A program made the position numbers and the translations under genes. Of a DNA stretch of 32,376 nucleotides, positions 30,693-32,376 are shown one piece after another. Each line of letters begins with the position of its first letter. Positions within the stretch are counted from its first letter, which is position 1. The stretch is taken from the NCBI GenBank assembly GCA_946185345.1, contig CAMHJC010000016.1:1-32376 (forward strand). Reading direction: 5' to 3'. The notes under the pieces are model-generated. The model saw nothing but the letters and a program-made list of their open reading frames with translations. It was not told the origin of the DNA and did no database searches. The DNA is from an uncultured Clostridia bacterium. Its GTDB lineage: Bacteria > Bacillota > Clostridia > Oscillospirales > Acutalibacteraceae.

Positions 30693-31883
30693 TCAGCTTT
30701 TTCCGTAAACCAATTTATACCAATACCTGCGGTTATCGGCAAAATTGACGCCCAGCACCGAAGCGCCTCTGATGGTCAGATACTTATAGGAGCCATCTAT
30801 CGGCATTCTGCCGGATACGACGTCATAATTCAAGTAATCAGACGCATTGATGAGCAGCGACATGACTTCTCCCTGTGAGAGATTGGTTGTCACCATCGGA
30901 AGCACCACATCGGCTAAATGATTGATCTCGGAAGCGCTCATCTTCTTTGCTTTCTTGATGATCTTTGTCAATATAGTGCGCTGACGCTCCGTTCTGCCGA
31001 AGTCGGTGCCAACATACCTGATACGGGAATAGGCCAGCGCCTGCGCTCCGTTGAGATGATATACGCCCGGCTTTTTCGGATCGAGCAGTTTTCCCCGCTT
31101 GCTTTTGCTGATGCTCTTGTTGATATAAGGCAGATAAGTCTTGTTCATGACTTTTATTTCTTCAGATGACAGCTTGATGTCAACGCCTCCTACAGCGTCA
31201 ACCATATTAATGAAATTGTAAAAATCTATCTGAACATATTTATCCAGGTGAATGCCGAAATTCTTTTCAATCGTATCAAACAAAAGTCTGGGACCGCCGA
31301 AAACAAATGCGGCGTTGAGTCGGTTTTTACCGACCTTGGGAATAGACACATACGTATCTCTCATGACTGAGGTCATAATGAGCCTTTTGGTGGACTTGTC
31401 AATGGAAAGAATAACCATTGTATCCGTACGGCTGCGCTTGTTCCCCTTTGCGCGGCTGTCCGTGCCGAGCAGCAGAATATTGGTGACGTTTCTGCTGCTA
31501 GTGATTTTTTTGTCAACCGTAATGTCTTCTTTTTCTTCGGTTTGTTTTTGATCCGGATCCTGCTCCTGATCCGGATCTTTCCTTGTCGATTCAGCGTCCT
31601 TGATCAGTTCGTCAAGCTGTTTTTTCTCTTCCGGAGTCAGCTCACTTTCGTTGATGTCGTCATCCTCCAGGTCAATCTTGGTCACGATCTCATAATCATC
31701 ATCAAGAGACGTGATATTCATCTTGTTATAATAATGAAGAAACACGCCATAAGTCGTGGCCAGAAGTATGGCCACAACGCAAAGAACAGCGCCCAGCGCA
31801 ATAATGACCTTATTTCTCAAAGTGAGCTTTTTCTTCTTTTCATCCCGGCGAGTTGTCTTTTTCTTTATGAAATTCAACTTCAA
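30693..31883 (-). CDS. LytR-CpsA-Psr (LCP) family wall-polymer ligase, copy 2
   Basis: 396 aa from a TTG at 31883; an in-frame stop lies just upstream and AAAGGA is 11 nt away, so a start much earlier is excluded. Lys-rich head, TM helix at about residues 24-48, then a long Asp/Glu/Gln-rich spacer with a DPDQEQDPDQKQ repeat (about 102-113). The LCP domain (about 130-380) shows NILLLGTDSR, RSRTDTMVILSIDK, TSVMRDTYVSI, RLNAAFVFGG and AYSRIRYVGTDFGRTERQR. Same function as copy 1; the two align along the whole domain and are probably an old tandem duplication. First gene of the pair; its promoter is not clear (a weak TATGAT/TAGAAT lies near 31975-31985). Confidence 0.93.
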   Translation of the reverse strand: MKLNFIKKKTTRRDEKKKKLTLRNKVIIALGAVLCVVAILLATTYGVFLHYYNKMNITSLDDDYEIVTKIDLEDDDINESELTPEEKKQLDELIKDAESTRKDPDQEQDPDQKQTEEKEDITVDKKITSSRNVTNILLLGTDSRAKGNKRSRTDTMVILSIDKSTKRLIMTSVMRDTYVSIPKVGKNRLNAAFVFGGPRLLFDTIEKNFGIHLDKYVQIDFYNFINMVDAVGGVDIKLSSEEIKVMNKTYLPYINKSISKSKRGKLLDPKKPGVYHLNGAQALAYSRIRYVGTDFGRTERQRTILTKIIKKAKKMSASEINHLADVVLPMVTTNLSQGEVMSLLINASDYLNYDVVSGRMPIDGSYKYLTIRGASVLGVNFADNRRYWYKLVYGKS

Positions 31884-32038
31884 GCGGCATCAATTCCTTT
31901 CACATCTAATAATATTCCCCAACCAAATCTGGCGGTTCAGGATTTAGCTGAAGAATATCATCAGCCTTTGAAAATTCTATCATATATTTATGACTTATCA
32001 TTTTTGTAATTATGAATTTAATATGACCACCATTAAGA

Positions 32039-32084
32039 TAAAAATTCCGGCAGAATTGCAATTACTTTAACAAACTGCCGGAAT
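32039..32084 (-). terminator. Terminator of the gap gene
   Basis: Perfect 10-bp stem ATTCCGGCAG (32044-32053) / CTGCCGGAAT (32075-32084) followed on the minus strand by a T-run (32044-32039). Confidence 0.82.
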
Positions 32085-32139
32085 AATTATCAATAATCCG
32101 AATGACTATTAAATGTATAATCCTGAAGCGAGAATCAAA

Positions 32140-32376
32140 TTACGCAAGCTCTGCGAAGTACTTGATGGTGCGGACCATCTGGCTGGTGTAGGAATTCTCG
32201 TTGTCGTACCAGGAAACAACCTGAACCTCATAGAGATCGTCAGCAATCTTGGCAACCATTGTCTGGGTAGCATCGAAGAGAGAACCGTATCTCATACCGA
32301 TAACGTCGGAAGAAACGATCTGATCCTCGTTGTAGCCGAAGGACTCGGAAGCAGCAGCCTTCATAGCGGCGTTGAT
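32140..32376 (-). CDS. gap: Glyceraldehyde-3-phosphate dehydrogenase, C-terminal part
   Basis: Only the last 78 codons are in the window; the gene continues past 32376 (frame open to the edge, reading [13 protein letters not shown]). The [15 protein letters not shown] stretch and the [14 protein letters not shown] signature are diagnostic of type I GAPDH, the NAD-dependent glycolytic enzyme that makes 1,3-bisphosphoglycerate. It ends with FAELA and is followed by its own terminator. Confidence 0.96.
   Translation of the reverse strand: MNAAMKAAASESFGYNEDQIVSSDVIGMRYGSLFDATQTMVAKIADDLYEVQVVSWYDNENSYTSQMVRTIKYFAELA

Overview
The window looks like a chromosomal segment from a low-to-moderate GC Gram-positive anaerobe of class Clostridia, most likely an Oscillospiraceae/Ruminococcaceae-type gut bacterium. 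The grounds are a complete ctsR-mcsA-mcsB-clpC stress operon with CtsR operators, tandem LytR-CpsA-Psr wall-polymer ligases, a Spo0A-type regulator, type II lipoprotein signals, strong Shine-Dalgarno sites, sigma-A promoters with near-consensus boxes, and frequent TTG/GTG starts. No tRNA, rRNA, CRISPR array, transposase or phage structural gene was seen. The species assignment is inference.

Layout. 1-1164: the remnant of a MarR/OhrR-type regulator facing a short-chain dehydrogenase. 1216-3178: a secreted GH13 alpha-glucan hydrolase lipoprotein with its own promoter and terminator. 3181-4478: a small membrane protein divergent from a LexA-like (HTH plus S24 peptidase) regulator, with a set of TCTCA-N4-TGAGA palindromes between and around them. 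4486-9181: a GH114-type lipoprotein downstream of a three-gene ABC importer of the TrpXYZ/ABC_sub_bind type. 9324-10930: a VTC-domain polyphosphate polymerase and DUF4956 membrane protein operon. 10952-13521: DUF1292 protein, alanine racemase and lipid kinase. 13549-15910: AI-2E family permease and a Spo0A-like protein whose receiver domain has lost its phosphorylation residues. 15993-16768: a small XRE repressor divergent from a Cys/His-rich miniprotein, with AATACTT operator-like repeats between them. 16806-21696: glyA, comF-type protein, recD2 and a small one-TM protein. 21837-24377: a membrane cyclic-di-GMP phosphodiesterase with a degenerate GGDEF domain. 24405-29235: clpC, mcsB, mcsA, ctsR. 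29325-31883: two LCP wall ligases. 32039-32376: the 3' end of the glyceraldehyde-3-phosphate dehydrogenase gene.

How it fits together. Most units are short, independently promoted housekeeping or envelope operons separated by strong bidirectional terminators. Three places hold unusual regulation: the S24 repressor/small membrane protein pair with four related palindromes; the XRE/Cys-His miniprotein pair; and the Spo0A-like protein, which keeps a good DNA-binding domain but appears unable to be phosphorylated. These are the best candidates for something not yet described.
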